Assembly: GCA_963740675.1 (NCBI GenBank)
Contig: CAVUFS010000004.1
Location: forward strand, 496,001 to 560,000
Direction: 5' to 3'
From: CAIKMD01 sp963740675
Lineage (GTDB): Bacteria; Pseudomonadota; Alphaproteobacteria; ATCC43930; CGMCC-115725
DNA length: 64,000 bases
The notes beneath the pieces were generated by a model. The model saw only the letters and a list, made by a program, of their open reading frames with translations. It had not been told where the DNA came from and searched no databases. Of this stretch, positions 54,250 to 63,333 are shown in pieces. Every line of letters begins with the position of its first letter. Positions within the stretch are counted from its first letter, which is position 1. Made by a program: the position numbers and the translations under genes.

Positions 54250-55383
54250 ATGGGGAAAGCCACGGGGGATTCGGCGCCAAGCCAGCAATCCGTTGTTCGC
54301 GATGGGACAGCCATCGAGGACGGCACAATCATCGTCGGCGACTGCATCTCGGCGATGCAGCGCCTGCCCGAGGAATCGGTCGATCTCGTCTTCGCCGACC
54401 CGCCCTACAACCTTCAGCTTGCCGGCGAGCTCACCCGCCCCGACAACAGCCGGGTCGACGGTGTCGAGGAAGACTGGGACAAATTCGCCGATTTCGCGAC
54501 CTATGACCGCTTCACCCGCGACTGGCTCGCCGCCGCGCGCCGCGCGCTGAAGCCCGACGGCACGCTCTGGGTCATCGGCTCCTATCACAACATCTATCGC
54601 GTCGGCACGATCCTGCAGGATCTCGGCTATTGGGTGCTGAACGACATCGTCTGGCGCAAGACCAATCCGATGCCGAATTTCCGCGGCCGTCGCTTCACCA
54701 ACGCGCATGAGACGATGCTGTGGTGCGCAAAGTCGCAGAACAGCCGCTACACCTTCAATTACCAGGCGATGAAGGCGCTGAACGAAGGCATCCAGATGCG
54801 CAGCGACTGGCTGATCCCGCTCTGCGGCGGCAGCGAGCGCTTGAAAGGCGACGACGGCAAGAAGGCGCATCCAACGCAGAAGCCCGAAGCGCTGCTGCAT
54901 CGCGTGCTGCTCGCCTCGTCGAAGCCGGGCGATCTCGTGCTCGATCCTTTTTTCGGCACCGGCACGACCGGCGCGGTCGCGCGTCGCCTCGGCCGGCAAT
55001 GGATCGGCATCGAGCAGAACCAGGAATACATCGCGGTTGCGCGCGAGCGCATCGCCGCGATCGAGCCGGGCCACGGCGAAGAGATCGCGACGACGCAAGA
55101 GAAGAATTCGGCGCCGCGCGTGCCCTTCGGCAATCTCATCGAGCGCGGCCTGCTCAAGCCCGGCGAAGTGCTGTTCGACGCACGCCGCCGCTGGACCGCG
55201 AAAGTGCGCCCCGACGGCACGCTGATCTCGGCCGACGCCAAAGGCTCGATCCATCAGGTCGCCGCCGAAGTGCAAGGCGCGCCTTCCTGCAACGGCTGGG
55301 AATTCTGGTTCGTCGACCGCAAAGGCCAGCCCGTGCCGATCGAAGCCTTCCGCCAGCAGATCCGCGCGGAGATGAGCGTTTAA
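54250..55383 (+). CDS. ccrM: cell-cycle DNA adenine methyltransferase (GANTC-specific)
   Basis: 377 residues from the ATG at 54250. Beta-class order of motifs: the catalytic DPPYN in LVFADPPYNLQL near residue 55, then the SAM site DPFFGTGTTGAVARR near 237. The C-terminal RAMA domain (NLIERGLLKPGEVLF to NGWEFWFVDRKGQP) is the usual CcrM tail. It methylates adenine in GANTC and couples replication to gene expression in alphaproteobacteria. It follows rnhB as in relatives. Confidence 0.95.
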   Translation: MGKATGDSAPSQQSVVRDGTAIEDGTIIVGDCISAMQRLPEESVDLVFADPPYNLQLAGELTRPDNSRVDGVEEDWDKFADFATYDRFTRDWLAAARRALKPDGTLWVIGSYHNIYRVGTILQDLGYWVLNDIVWRKTNPMPNFRGRRFTNAHETMLWCAKSQNSRYTFNYQAMKALNEGIQMRSDWLIPLCGGSERLKGDDGKKAHPTQKPEALLHRVLLASSKPGDLVLDPFFGTGTTGAVARRLGRQWIGIEQNQEYIAVARERIAAIEPGHGEEIATTQEKNSAPRVPFGNLIERGLLKPGEVLFDARRRWTAKVRPDGTLISADAKGSIHQVAAEVQGAPSCNGWEFWFVDRKGQPVPIEAFRQQIRAEMSV

Positions 55384-55404
55384 AAAACGCAGGCGATCTA
55401 ACAT

Positions 55405-55470
55405 CGTCATTGCGAGCAATCCAGAGCATCATCTGTGACCCTGTATTGCTTCGCTTCGCTCGCAATGACG
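55405..55470. repeat. GTCATTGCGAGC-type palindromic repeat
   Basis: CGTCATTGCGAGC (55405-55417) pairs with GCTCGCAATGACG (55458-55470), with an inner TGCTTCGCTTCGC run. This is another widely scattered bacterial intergenic element, different from the RESGNP family. It lies between the convergent ends of ccrM and SBP C. Confidence 0.85.
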
Positions 55471-55483
55471 GCTTGTTCTGACC

Positions 55484-56554
55484 TTAAAGCTTCGGCTTCC
55501 AGCCTTCGGCTTTGAGCTCTTCGCCCGCCTTCAAAATGAAGCTGTAATCGAACACCTGCTCCGGCGCCGTGATCTTGTTCGGCTGCACGCCGAGCATGTC
55601 GCCGCGCAGCCTCAGCTCGTTCGCTTGCAGCTCGCGCGGCACGCTGCCGGTGGCGAGCATGCCGGGCACGAATTCGTGTGCCGAGAACTCCGCGGCCCCT
55701 TTATCGAGCCCGTGCTTCACCATGCTGTCGACGGCCGCCTGCTGGCTCGCTTTGACCGTCGTGAGGCCTTTATAAATCGCGCGCATGGTGCGGCGGACGA
55801 GGTCGGGGTTCTTCGCGATCAGCGCGTCCGAGGTCGCGAAGCCCGACAGCACCATCTTCACGCTCGCATGCATGTCGATCAGCATGTTGAGCTTGCCCGA
55901 TTTTTGCAGCGCGTCGATATCCGAGCTCTCGCCGCCATCGATCACCGCCGCCGCAAAAGTCCCGGTGGTCAGCGCGGCGATGCGCGCCGCCGTCGCGCCG
56001 AGCGGCGTGAACGAGACGAAATCATCCGGCAGATGCCGCTGCGCCAACACGTAGCGCAGGCTGATTTCCGTCGTGTCGCCGCGGCTGATGACGCCGACTT
56101 GCTGGCCCTTCAATTGCTCGAGGCTGGTGATGCCGGGCTTGACCCAAAGCTGATAGGCCGAGCGATCCTCGCCGGTGGTCAGCACTTTCAGATGCGCGCC
56201 TTTCAGCACCGCACTGATCGCCGCCGAAGACGAGCCGCTGAAATCGAGATCGCCCGAAATCAGCGCCGGCGTCGCAATGCCGCCCTGCGCCTGCACCAGC
56301 TCGACCGCGATGCTCTCCTCGGTGAAATAGCCCTTGTCGATCGCGACCAGCAGCGGCGTGTAATCGATCGTCGGCACGACATAGGAGAAGCGGATTTTGT
56401 CTTCGGCGCGGGCGGCTACGCCCGTTATCAACAACAATGTCATTCCCGCGAAAGCGGGAATCCAGAAGTCACGCGCGCGCTGTTTCCGTGGATTCCCGCT
56501 TTCGCGGGAATGACGATGAAAAAGATGGTCGTTACGTACGAACCGCCAACGCAT
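55484..56554 (-). CDS. orphan substrate-binding protein C, signal peptide interrupted by an in-frame repeat
   Basis: NMT1-like SBP of the array subgroup: KIRFSYVVPTIDYTPLLVAI, SGDLDFSGSSSAAISAVLKG, the subgroup motif GVISRGDTTEISLRYVLA and late VFDYSFILKAGEELKAEGW. The frame from ATG 56554 reads MRWRFVRNDHLF, then a peptide encoded by palindromic element copy 6 (HSRESGNP to IPAFAGMT), then LLLITGVAARA/ED. Without the element the ends join into an ordinary signal peptide. An ATG at 56443, formed by the element itself, would leave only a 13-residue leader without basic residues, so export may be weakened. The 5' end overlaps the FMN reductase stop. Confidence 0.82.
   Translation of the reverse strand: MRWRFVRNDHLFHRHSRESGNPRKQRARDFWIPAFAGMTLLLITGVAARAEDKIRFSYVVPTIDYTPLLVAIDKGYFTEESIAVELVQAQGGIATPALISGDLDFSGSSSAAISAVLKGAHLKVLTTGEDRSAYQLWVKPGITSLEQLKGQQVGVISRGDTTEISLRYVLAQRHLPDDFVSFTPLGATAARIAALTTGTFAAAVIDGGESSDIDALQKSGKLNMLIDMHASVKMVLSGFATSDALIAKNPDLVRRTMRAIYKGLTTVKASQQAAVDSMVKHGLDKGAAEFSAHEFVPGMLATGSVPRELQANELRLRGDMLGVQPNKITAPEQVFDYSFILKAGEELKAEGWKPKL
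56439..56515. repeat. dispersed palindromic element, copy 6, inside SBP C coding sequence
   Basis: Same arms as the intergenic copies (GTCATTCCCGCG and CGCGGGAATGACG), but lying in the signal peptide part of SBP C in a frame without stops. This is the only copy in the window inside a plausible protein-coding region. Confidence 0.85.
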
Positions 56555-57143
56555 CGCGCATCTCCTCGACCATCTGGACCAGTTTCAATTTGGTGCGCTC
56601 GTCCCTGATCACGCCGGCTTCGGTATCGACCGCGGCTCTGACCGGGCAGATCGGCGCCGTCGCCGGCACGACATAGCCGCGCAGCGCGTGGACGATCTGT
56701 TCCATCGCGCCGATCGCATGCACCGCCGCGATCGGACCCGACGAGGTGGCGATGAGGCCAACGAGGCGCCCGCCGAGATAAGGCGGATCGTCATCGGCGG
56801 TGAGTTCGAGGAAATCGATCGCGTTCTTGAACGCGCCGCTGATGCTGTAGTGATAGGACGGCGTGCACCAGACGAAGGCGCGCGCACTGCGAAACGCACG
56901 GAGCAGGAATTCCGCCGGCGGACATTCCTGCTCGTGCAGATCGGGATGGTAGAAAGGCAGATCGAGCGCGCCGAGCGGCAGTAATTCATACGCCATGCCG
57001 CGCTCCTCGAAGAGCTTTGCGGTGTAGCGCATCAGTACGGTCGTGGCCGAGCGTTTGGCATAGCTGCCGCCCATGATGAGGATCGGCGCCGACGGATCAT
57101 TGCGCGTGTTACCGACACGCGAGCGCGGTGTTTCGCGGACCAT
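56532..57143 (-). CDS. NADPH-dependent FMN reductase
   Basis: 203-residue flavodoxin-like reductase: ILIMGGSYAKRSATTVLMRY near residue 21, YELLPLGALDLPFYHPD, and the flavin-binding WCTPSYHYSISGAFKNAIDF near 92 with GLIATSSGPIAAVHA later. Related enzymes (SsuE, MsuE) supply reduced FMN to two-component monooxygenases. It is embedded between SBP D (11 bases upstream) and SBP C (overlapping), so it belongs to the array operon. No monooxygenase is adjacent; the flavin enzymes at 7.5-9.9 kb are the nearest candidates in the window. Confidence 0.88.
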   Translation of the reverse strand: MVRETPRSRVGNTRNDPSAPILIMGGSYAKRSATTVLMRYTAKLFEERGMAYELLPLGALDLPFYHPDLHEQECPPAEFLLRAFRSARAFVWCTPSYHYSISGAFKNAIDFLELTADDDPPYLGGRLVGLIATSSGPIAAVHAIGAMEQIVHALRGYVVPATAPICPVRAAVDTEAGVIRDERTKLKLVQMVEEMRDALAVRT

Positions 57144-57154
57144 GGCCTATCCTA

Positions 57155-58148
57155 CTACTGCGGCGGCTGCCAATGCGCCGCCTTTAGTTCGGCGAGCGCC
57201 TTCTCGGCAAAGCTGAAGTCGAACACGCCAGAAGGCGGCGGTACCTTATCCTTCGGCACGGAGAGCATTTCCGAGCGCAGCGACACATCGAGCGCTTGGG
57301 CGTCTTTCGGCATCGTGCCGGTGTCGGTCAACGAATCGATCAGATTGTCGTATTCGGTGCCAATCGCTTCTGCATTGCTTTGGCCGTGCTTCAACAGCGT
57401 CGCGACCGTGTCGGCGCGCGAGGCCTTCACATTCAGCACGCCTTTCAGCATCGCGCGTACCATGCGCTGGACGAGATCGGGATTCTTGGCGATGAGCGCA
57501 TCGGAGGTCGCGAGTGCGTTATAGGCCATCGTGATCTCTTGCCGGAGATCGATGACGCGATGAAGATCGCCCAGCTTGCCGGTCGCGCGCATCTGCTCGA
57601 CCTCGCTGGCATTGACCAGCGCCGCCGGGAAACTGCCCGAAGCGATCGCCGCGAAGCGCGTGACGCCGGCGCCGAGCGGCGTATAGGAGACATAATCCTC
57701 GGGCAGCTTGTGCTTGGCGAGGTAGTAGCGGATCGCGATCTCGGTCGTGTCGCCGCGGCTGATGATGCCGATCGGCTTGCCCTTGAGATCGGCGAAGCTT
57801 TTGACCGCGGGCTGCGCCCAGATCTGCATCGCCGGATGCGCGTCGACGACGAGCAGCACTTTGAGCTTCGCGCCTTTGAGGATCGCGCTGATCGCGACCG
57901 AGCCCGAGCCGGTGAAATCGATATCGCCCGAAATCAGCGCCGGCACCGCCGCGCCGCCGCCCGCCTGCTGCAGGTCGATATCGATGCCCTCTTCCTTGAA
58001 ATAGCCCTTGTCGATGGCAAGGAAGTCGTCGGCATATTCGACCGAGCTCAACACGTAGGAGAGTCTGACCTTGTCCGCGGCCTGTGCGCCGGCCGTCGCC
58101 AGCGCCAGGAGAGCGAGCGCGATGAATTGCAGTACCAATACGTTTCAC
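57155..58148 (-). CDS. orphan substrate-binding protein D (frameshift in signal peptide)
   Basis: Mature protein starts at about DKVRLSYVLSSVEYADDFLA and carries GIISRGDTTEIAIRYYLAKH and late VFDFSFAEKALAELKAAHW. A GTG at 58148 overlaps the stop of SBP E (GTGA) but leaves the frame after MKRI; removing one C at 58135-58136 gives MKRIVLQFIALALLALATAG, a normal signal peptide, and 330 residues. As written a TTG at 58138 would start a leader without basic residues. A sequence error is the simplest explanation. Confidence 0.85.
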
Positions 58149-59128
58149 GGTTTCCAATTCTCTTTCTTCAGTGTGGCGGCTGCTTCCTTGACGAAGCTGA
58201 AATCGAAGAAGGCCGAGGGCGGCGCCAAGGTCTTGGGATCGATGCCGAGCATCTCGGCGCGAACTTCGAGCTCGAGCGCCTGATCCGCGTCGCTCGTCAC
58301 CGCGGTCGGCGACATGGTACCGGCGAAATCGGTGTAGTTCTGTTCCGCCGCGTCCGGGCTCGCGCCGTGCTTGATCAGCGAAGCGACGGTCGAAGCGCGG
58401 TCGCTGCGGACCACGGCGAGGCCTTTCATCAGCGCGAGCACGGTGCGCTCGACCAGCGGCCGGTTGGAGGCGATCAGCGCATCCGAGGTGGCAAAGCCGC
58501 CGAACACCATGTGGACCTCTTTATTGAGGTCGATGAGCATGTGCAGCTTGCCGAGCTTTTGCGCCTTCTTCATATCGGCGACCTGGCTGGTATCGATCAG
58601 CGCGCCGGGGAAACTGCCCGACTGGATCGCGGCAACGCGAGCGATGCCCGGCCCCAGCGGCGTGTAGGCGAGGAAATCATCCGGCAGATTGTGCTTCGCC
58701 AGGATGTAGCGCAGGCCGATCTCGGTCGTATCGCCGCGGCTGATGATGCCGATCTGCTTGCCCTTCAGGTCTTCGAGCTTCTTGATCTCGGGCTGGACCC
58801 AGAGTTGGAAGCCCGACTGGTCCGAGCCGACGAAGATCGCTTTGAGCTTCGCGCCCTTCATATTGGCGCTGATCGCGACCGAGGGTGAGCCCGAGAATTG
58901 CAAATCGCCCGAGATCAGCGCCGGCGTCGCGACGCCGCCGCCGGCCTGCACCAGCTCGACCTCGATGCCTCCCTGGGCGAAATAGCCCTTGTCGATAGCG
59001 ACGAAGACCGAGCCATAATTGACGGTCGGCACGACGTAGCTGATCTTCACCTGATCGAGCGCATAGGCAGGCAGCGCGGTCACCAACGCGGCGAGCGCGA
59101 TGCCGATGGATCTGACGAAGCGGATCAT
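58145..59128 (-). CDS. orphan substrate-binding protein E
   Basis: 327 residues from the ATG at 59128, which overlaps the stop of SBP F (ATGA). Signal peptide MIRFVRSIGIALAALVTA through AYA, then LDQVKISYVVPTVNYGSVFV, SGDLQFSGSPSVAIS and GIISRGDTTEIGLRYILAKH. Two-lobed NMT1-like periplasmic binding fold; ligand unknown. No frame break is seen. Confidence 0.87.
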   Translation of the reverse strand: MIRFVRSIGIALAALVTALPAYALDQVKISYVVPTVNYGSVFVAIDKGYFAQGGIEVELVQAGGGVATPALISGDLQFSGSPSVAISANMKGAKLKAIFVGSDQSGFQLWVQPEIKKLEDLKGKQIGIISRGDTTEIGLRYILAKHNLPDDFLAYTPLGPGIARVAAIQSGSFPGALIDTSQVADMKKAQKLGKLHMLIDLNKEVHMVFGGFATSDALIASNRPLVERTVLALMKGLAVVRSDRASTVASLIKHGASPDAAEQNYTDFAGTMSPTAVTSDADQALELEVRAEMLGIDPKTLAPPSAFFDFSFVKEAAATLKKENWKP

Positions 59129-60114
59129 TTGATAGGCCTCCAATTCTCGGCGTTGAGCTGTGCGGCGGCTTTCTCGGCAAAACTGAAATCGAACACATCG
59201 GCGGGCTTGGCGATCTTGTCCTTGGCGAGGCCGAGCATCTGGCCGCGCAATTCAAGCTCCAATTGCTGATCGTCGACCGGCATCGTCCCGGTCAAGCTCA
59301 GCTCCGGTGCGAAGGCGGCATAATCGGCCTCGGCATTCTTGCGATCCGATGTGCCGTGATGCATCACCGATTCGATCGCCTCGTCGCGATAACCTTTCGA
59401 ATAGGCGATGCCTTTGATCGCGGCGCGGATCACATGCAGCACGAGATCGGGATTCGATTTGATCAGCGCGTCGGTGGTGGCGATGCCGCTGAAGGTCATA
59501 TGCACGTCTTTGTGCAGATCGATCAGGATGTGATAGCCGTTCATCTTGCCGGCGGCTTCGAGCGCCGCCGTCTCCAGCGCATCGAGCAGCGACGCCGGAT
59601 AGGCGCCCGAGGTGATCGCCGCCATGCGCGCGGTGCCGTTGCCGAGCGGCGCGTAAGAGACGTAATCGCCCGAGAGATCGTGCTTGGCGAGGTAGTAGCG
59701 CATCGCGATCTCAGTCGTGTCGCCGCGGCTGATGACGCCGACCGGCTGGCCCTTCAAATCCGAAAGCGATTTGACGTCGTTGCGCGCCCAAAGCTGATAG
59801 GCGGCATTGGACGAGGTGATGTAGAGGACTTTGAGCTTCGCGCCTTTGAGGATGGCGCTGATCGCCGCCGCCGGCGAGCCGGAGAACTGCACATCGCCGG
59901 CGATGAGCGCGGGCGTCGCCGTGCCACCGCCCGCCGGCACGAGTTCGAGATCGATGCCTTCGTCTTTGAAATATCCCTTGTCGAGCCCGAGCAAGAGATC
60001 GCCATACATCACCGTCGGCACGACATAGGTGACCTTCACATGCTCGGCGGCCCAAACGGGCGCCGCCGCCAACAAAGCGACAGCGATAGCAGCGATGCGG
60101 ACAAACGATTTCAT
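59125..60114 (-). CDS. orphan substrate-binding protein F
   Basis: 329 residues from the ATG at 60114, overlapping the stop of SBP G (ATGA). Signal peptide MKSFVRIAAIAVALLAAAP through VWA, then EHVKVTYVVPTVMYGDLLLG and GVISRGDTTEIAMRYYLAKH. DNA around 59816-59880 is nearly identical to 60802-60866 in SBP G, so F and G are the most recent duplicates or have exchanged sequence. Confidence 0.87.
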   Translation of the reverse strand: MKSFVRIAAIAVALLAAAPVWAAEHVKVTYVVPTVMYGDLLLGLDKGYFKDEGIDLELVPAGGGTATPALIAGDVQFSGSPAAAISAILKGAKLKVLYITSSNAAYQLWARNDVKSLSDLKGQPVGVISRGDTTEIAMRYYLAKHDLSGDYVSYAPLGNGTARMAAITSGAYPASLLDALETAALEAAGKMNGYHILIDLHKDVHMTFSGIATTDALIKSNPDLVLHVIRAAIKGIAYSKGYRDEAIESVMHHGTSDRKNAEADYAAFAPELSLTGTMPVDDQQLELELRGQMLGLAKDKIAKPADVFDFSFAEKAAAQLNAENWRPIK

Positions 60115-61094
60115 TTCGCGGGTTTCCAATTTTCGGCTTTCAATTCCGCAGCCGCTTTTTGCGCGAAGCTGAAATCAAACACCTGGTTCGGGGGCAATAT
60201 CTTGTCTTGCGGCAGCGACAGCATCTCGCCGCGCACTTTCAGCTCGATCTGCTGCGCCTCGAGCGGCATGGTGCCGGTGAGGCTGAGATCGTCGACCGCG
60301 CCGTCGTAATCGGCCTCGGCGGCGGCACGATCCTTGACGCCGTGATTCATCGCCGCGGCGATCGCGACGTCGCGATTCTGCTTCGTCACGGTCATGCCTT
60401 TGATCACGGCACGCATCGCCCGCCGCACCAGATCGGGATTCTTGGCGATCAGCGCATCGGAGGCGGCAAGGCCGCTAAAGGTCATCTCGACATCCTTGTG
60501 CAGATCGGCGAGGAGATGAAGCTTGGCGAGACTGCCGTTTGTCTTCAGCTCATGCACCTCGACTTTATCGATCAGCGAGGCGGCATAGCTGCCCGAGGTG
60601 ATGGCAGCGACGCGCGGCGCGCCGGCTCCAAGCGGCGTATAGGAGACGTAATCCTGCGGCAGGTTGCGGCGCACGAGGTAGTAGCGCAACGCGATCTCGC
60701 TGGTATCGCCGCGCGTGATGATGCCGACCTGCTGGCCTTTCAGATCCTCGAGCGTCTTGATGTCGCCGCGCGTCCAGAGCTGATAGGCGGCGTGATCGGT
60801 GGTGATGTAGAGGACTTTGAGCTTCGCACCTTTGAGGATGGCGCTGATCGCCGCGGCCGGCGAGCCGGAGAATTGCACGTCACCGGCGATCAGCGCCGGC
60901 GTCGCCGCGCCACCGCCCGCCTGCAGCAGGGTGATATCCATGCCCTCTTCGGCGAAATAACCTTGGTCGAGGCCGACCAGCAGATCGCCATAGATCACCG
61001 TCGGCACGACGTAGGAGATCGTCACCTTGTCGGCGGCGAGCGCCGGCAGCGCGAAGAACACAGCGGATAGAAATACGAATACATGTTTCATCAT
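60111..61094 (-). CDS. orphan substrate-binding protein G
   Basis: 327 residues from the ATG at 61094, overlapping the stop of SBP H (TGATG). Signal peptide MMKHVFVFLSAVFFALPALA, then ADKVTISYVVPTVIYGDLLV and GIITRGDTSEIALRYYLVRR. It shares with F the LYITxxxAAYQLW stretch. NMT1-like fold; ligand unknown. Confidence 0.87.
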   Translation of the reverse strand: MMKHVFVFLSAVFFALPALAADKVTISYVVPTVIYGDLLVGLDQGYFAEEGMDITLLQAGGGAATPALIAGDVQFSGSPAAAISAILKGAKLKVLYITTDHAAYQLWTRGDIKTLEDLKGQQVGIITRGDTSEIALRYYLVRRNLPQDYVSYTPLGAGAPRVAAITSGSYAASLIDKVEVHELKTNGSLAKLHLLADLHKDVEMTFSGLAASDALIAKNPDLVRRAMRAVIKGMTVTKQNRDVAIAAAMNHGVKDRAAAEADYDGAVDDLSLTGTMPLEAQQIELKVRGEMLSLPQDKILPPNQVFDFSFAQKAAAELKAENWKPAK

Positions 61095-62115
61095 CAAGGC
61101 TTACTGATCCTGGGTTGCCAATTTTCTGCTTTGAGCTCCGCCGCTTCTTTGCGGACGAAGCTGAAGTCGAAGACCTCGGTGGATTTCTTCAATTGCGCGC
61201 GCGGGACACCGAGCAAATCGCCGCGCAATTCCAACTCTACCAGTTTCGTTCTGTAGCGAAGTGGTGCCGGTTGAATCCAGCAGCCCGACGCTCGAAATCA
61301 TATTGCGCTGCGGCTTTCTTTTCGTCGCCGGTACCGTGCGCGACCATCGCCGCGATCGCATCGGCGCGCGACGCCTTGGTATGTGCCATGCCTTGCAGGA
61401 TACCGCGCAGCACGCGGTGCACGAGTTCCGGCTTCTCGGCGATCAGCGCATCGCGCGCGGCGAGGCCGCTGAAGACCATGCGCACGTCCTTGGTCAGATC
61501 GGCGAGAAGATGCAGCCGGTCGAACTTGCCCGACGCTTTGAGCTCTTCCATCTCGTTGACGCCGAGCAGTGCCGCCGCATACGTGCCCGAGGCGATGCCG
61601 GCGATACGCGCCGTGCCGGTGCCGAGCGGCGTATAGGCGACGAAGTCGCCGGGCAGCTTGTGATTGGTGAGGTAATAGCGGAACGCGATCTCGCTGGTGT
61701 CGCCGCGGCTGATGATTCCGACCTGCTTGCCTTTGAGATCGTCGAGGCTCTTGATCTCAGGCTGCGCCCACACCTCGAAAGCGGGTCGATCGCTGGTGAC
61801 GAAGAGCACGCGGAGCTTCGCGCCTTTGAGGATCGCGCTGATCGCAACCGAGCCCGAGGTGCTGAAATCGAGATCGCCGGCGATCAGCGCCGGCGTCGCG
61901 ACGCCGCCGCCCGCCTGCACCAGCTCGGCATCGATGCCGTCGGCGGCGAAGTAGCCTTTATCGATCGCGAGGAACAGCGGCGCATAATAAGGCGCGGGCT
62001 CGACGTAATTGATCTTGATGTGATCGAGCGCCCAAGCTGACGGGATTGGCGCCGGCACGACGCCCGGCAACGCCAAAATCAACGCAAGCGCGGCCCTTAC
62101 GGCCCAGCGTCTCAT
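61094..62115 (-). CDS. orphan substrate-binding protein H, first of the array (two frameshifts)
   Basis: Starts at ATG 62115 with a very strong ribosome binding site (AGGGAGGAAAA), marking it as the likely first gene of the operon. Signal peptide through SAWA, then LDHIKINYVEPAPYYAPLFL and GIISRGDTSEIAFRYYLTNH. The frame breaks near the C-terminus; removing one A at 61295-61297 and one T at 61249-61250 restores YDSSVGLLDSTGTTSLQTKL and the normal family tail (VFDFSFVRKEAAELKAENW), 339 residues in all. Both changes are single extra bases. Confidence 0.85.
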
Positions 62116-62170
62116 TCTTTTTCCTCCCTGCGCCGCCGATGGTGCCTGAAGGGACGCCCCGAGGCAATCG

Positions 62171-63275
62171 CTACACCTCGCGCGGGAATCCCCCGAGAGC
62201 GAAAGCAATGACCTTCTTCATCACCGTGGGCAGCGCCTGTGTGTTGAGCGCATCGGGCTGCACCCACACGCCATCAGCTTTGGTCGCTTTGGTTTTGCCG
62301 GTCAGCACCATGAGCTCGAGATCGAAATGCGTGAAGCTGTGCCGCACCACGCCCGGCAGCGCCGACCAGCGCGCACGGACCGGTGCCGCTTTCTCGGCCG
62401 CTTCGCGATCGAGCGCGCCGCTCACCCATTCGCTCGACGGCACTTCCATCATCCCGCCGAGCAAGCCTTTCGCGGGCCGCTTGCGCAGCAGCACCGCGCC
62501 ATCGCCGCGCACCGCCCAGAACGCGACCCCACGGCGCAGCGGCTTGGCGCGCTTCGCCTGTCGCGCCGGCAAATCCTCGGCGATGCCTTCGATCCGCGCG
62601 CGGCAATCCTCGCGCCACGGGCAGAGCACGCATTTCGGTTTTTGCGGCGTGCAGATCGTCGCGCCCAAATCCATCGCCGCTTGTGCGAAATCGCCGGGAC
62701 GATCCTTCGGCACCAGCGCCGCCGCCAATCGCCGCAATTCCGGCTTCGCATCGGGCAGCGGCATCGTCACCGCATAGAGCCGCGCGATCACGCGCTCGAT
62801 ATTGCCGTCGACCGGCGCTGCATGTTGGTTAAAGGCGATCGCCGCGATCGCCCCCGCGGTATAAGCGCCGATGCCCGGCAGGGTCAGCAGTTCGGCTTCG
62901 CTCGCGGGGAAGTTTCCGTCATAGCGCTCGACCACCGCCTGCGCGCAGGCATGGAGATTGCGCGCCCGCGCGTAGTAACCCAGCCCCTGCCAGGCATGCA
63001 GCACGTCGTCGAGCTTCGCCAGCGCCAGCGAATTCCACATCCGGCCAGCGCTCGAGGAAGCGCGCGAAATAAGGACCGACGGTCGCCACCGTCGTCTGCT
63101 GCAGCATGATCTCGCTCAGCCACACGCGATAAGGATTGGCAAGCTCGCCGGGCAGCGCGCGCCACGGCAGAACGCGGCGATGGCGATCGTACCAGGCAAG
63201 GAGCCGCGCCGCGCAATCGTTAAGATTTGCGGCGCTACGGCGCGGTTTTTTCTGTGGACGATTTGCGGCCGGCAT
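62171..63275 (-). CDS. mutY: A/G-specific adenine glycosylase MutY, frameshifted
   Basis: N-terminal part from ATG 63275 (MPAANRPQKKPRRS) includes LPWRALPGELANPYRVWLSE and IMLQQTTVATVGPYFARFLE; the rest is in another frame: WQGLGYYARARNLH, LPGIGAYTAGAIAAIAF, catalytic Asp in VDGNIERVIARL, the 4Fe-4S cysteines (CTPQKPKCVLCPWREDC) and the C-terminal NUDIX-like domain. Removing one C at 63035-63036 joins them (RWPDVNSLALAKL) into 367 residues. MutY removes adenine opposite 8-oxoguanine. Probably intact in the organism. Confidence 0.92.
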
Positions 63276-63333
63276 TCGACGGAGGATGCCGGAAACGCTA
63301 GCATCGCCGCAATCTCTGAACAAAGGAGCTTCG

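Noticed and set aside
55484..62115. A complete ABC importer operon
   Set aside because: No permease or ATPase reading frame exists in the interval; every gene is a binding protein or the FMN reductase.
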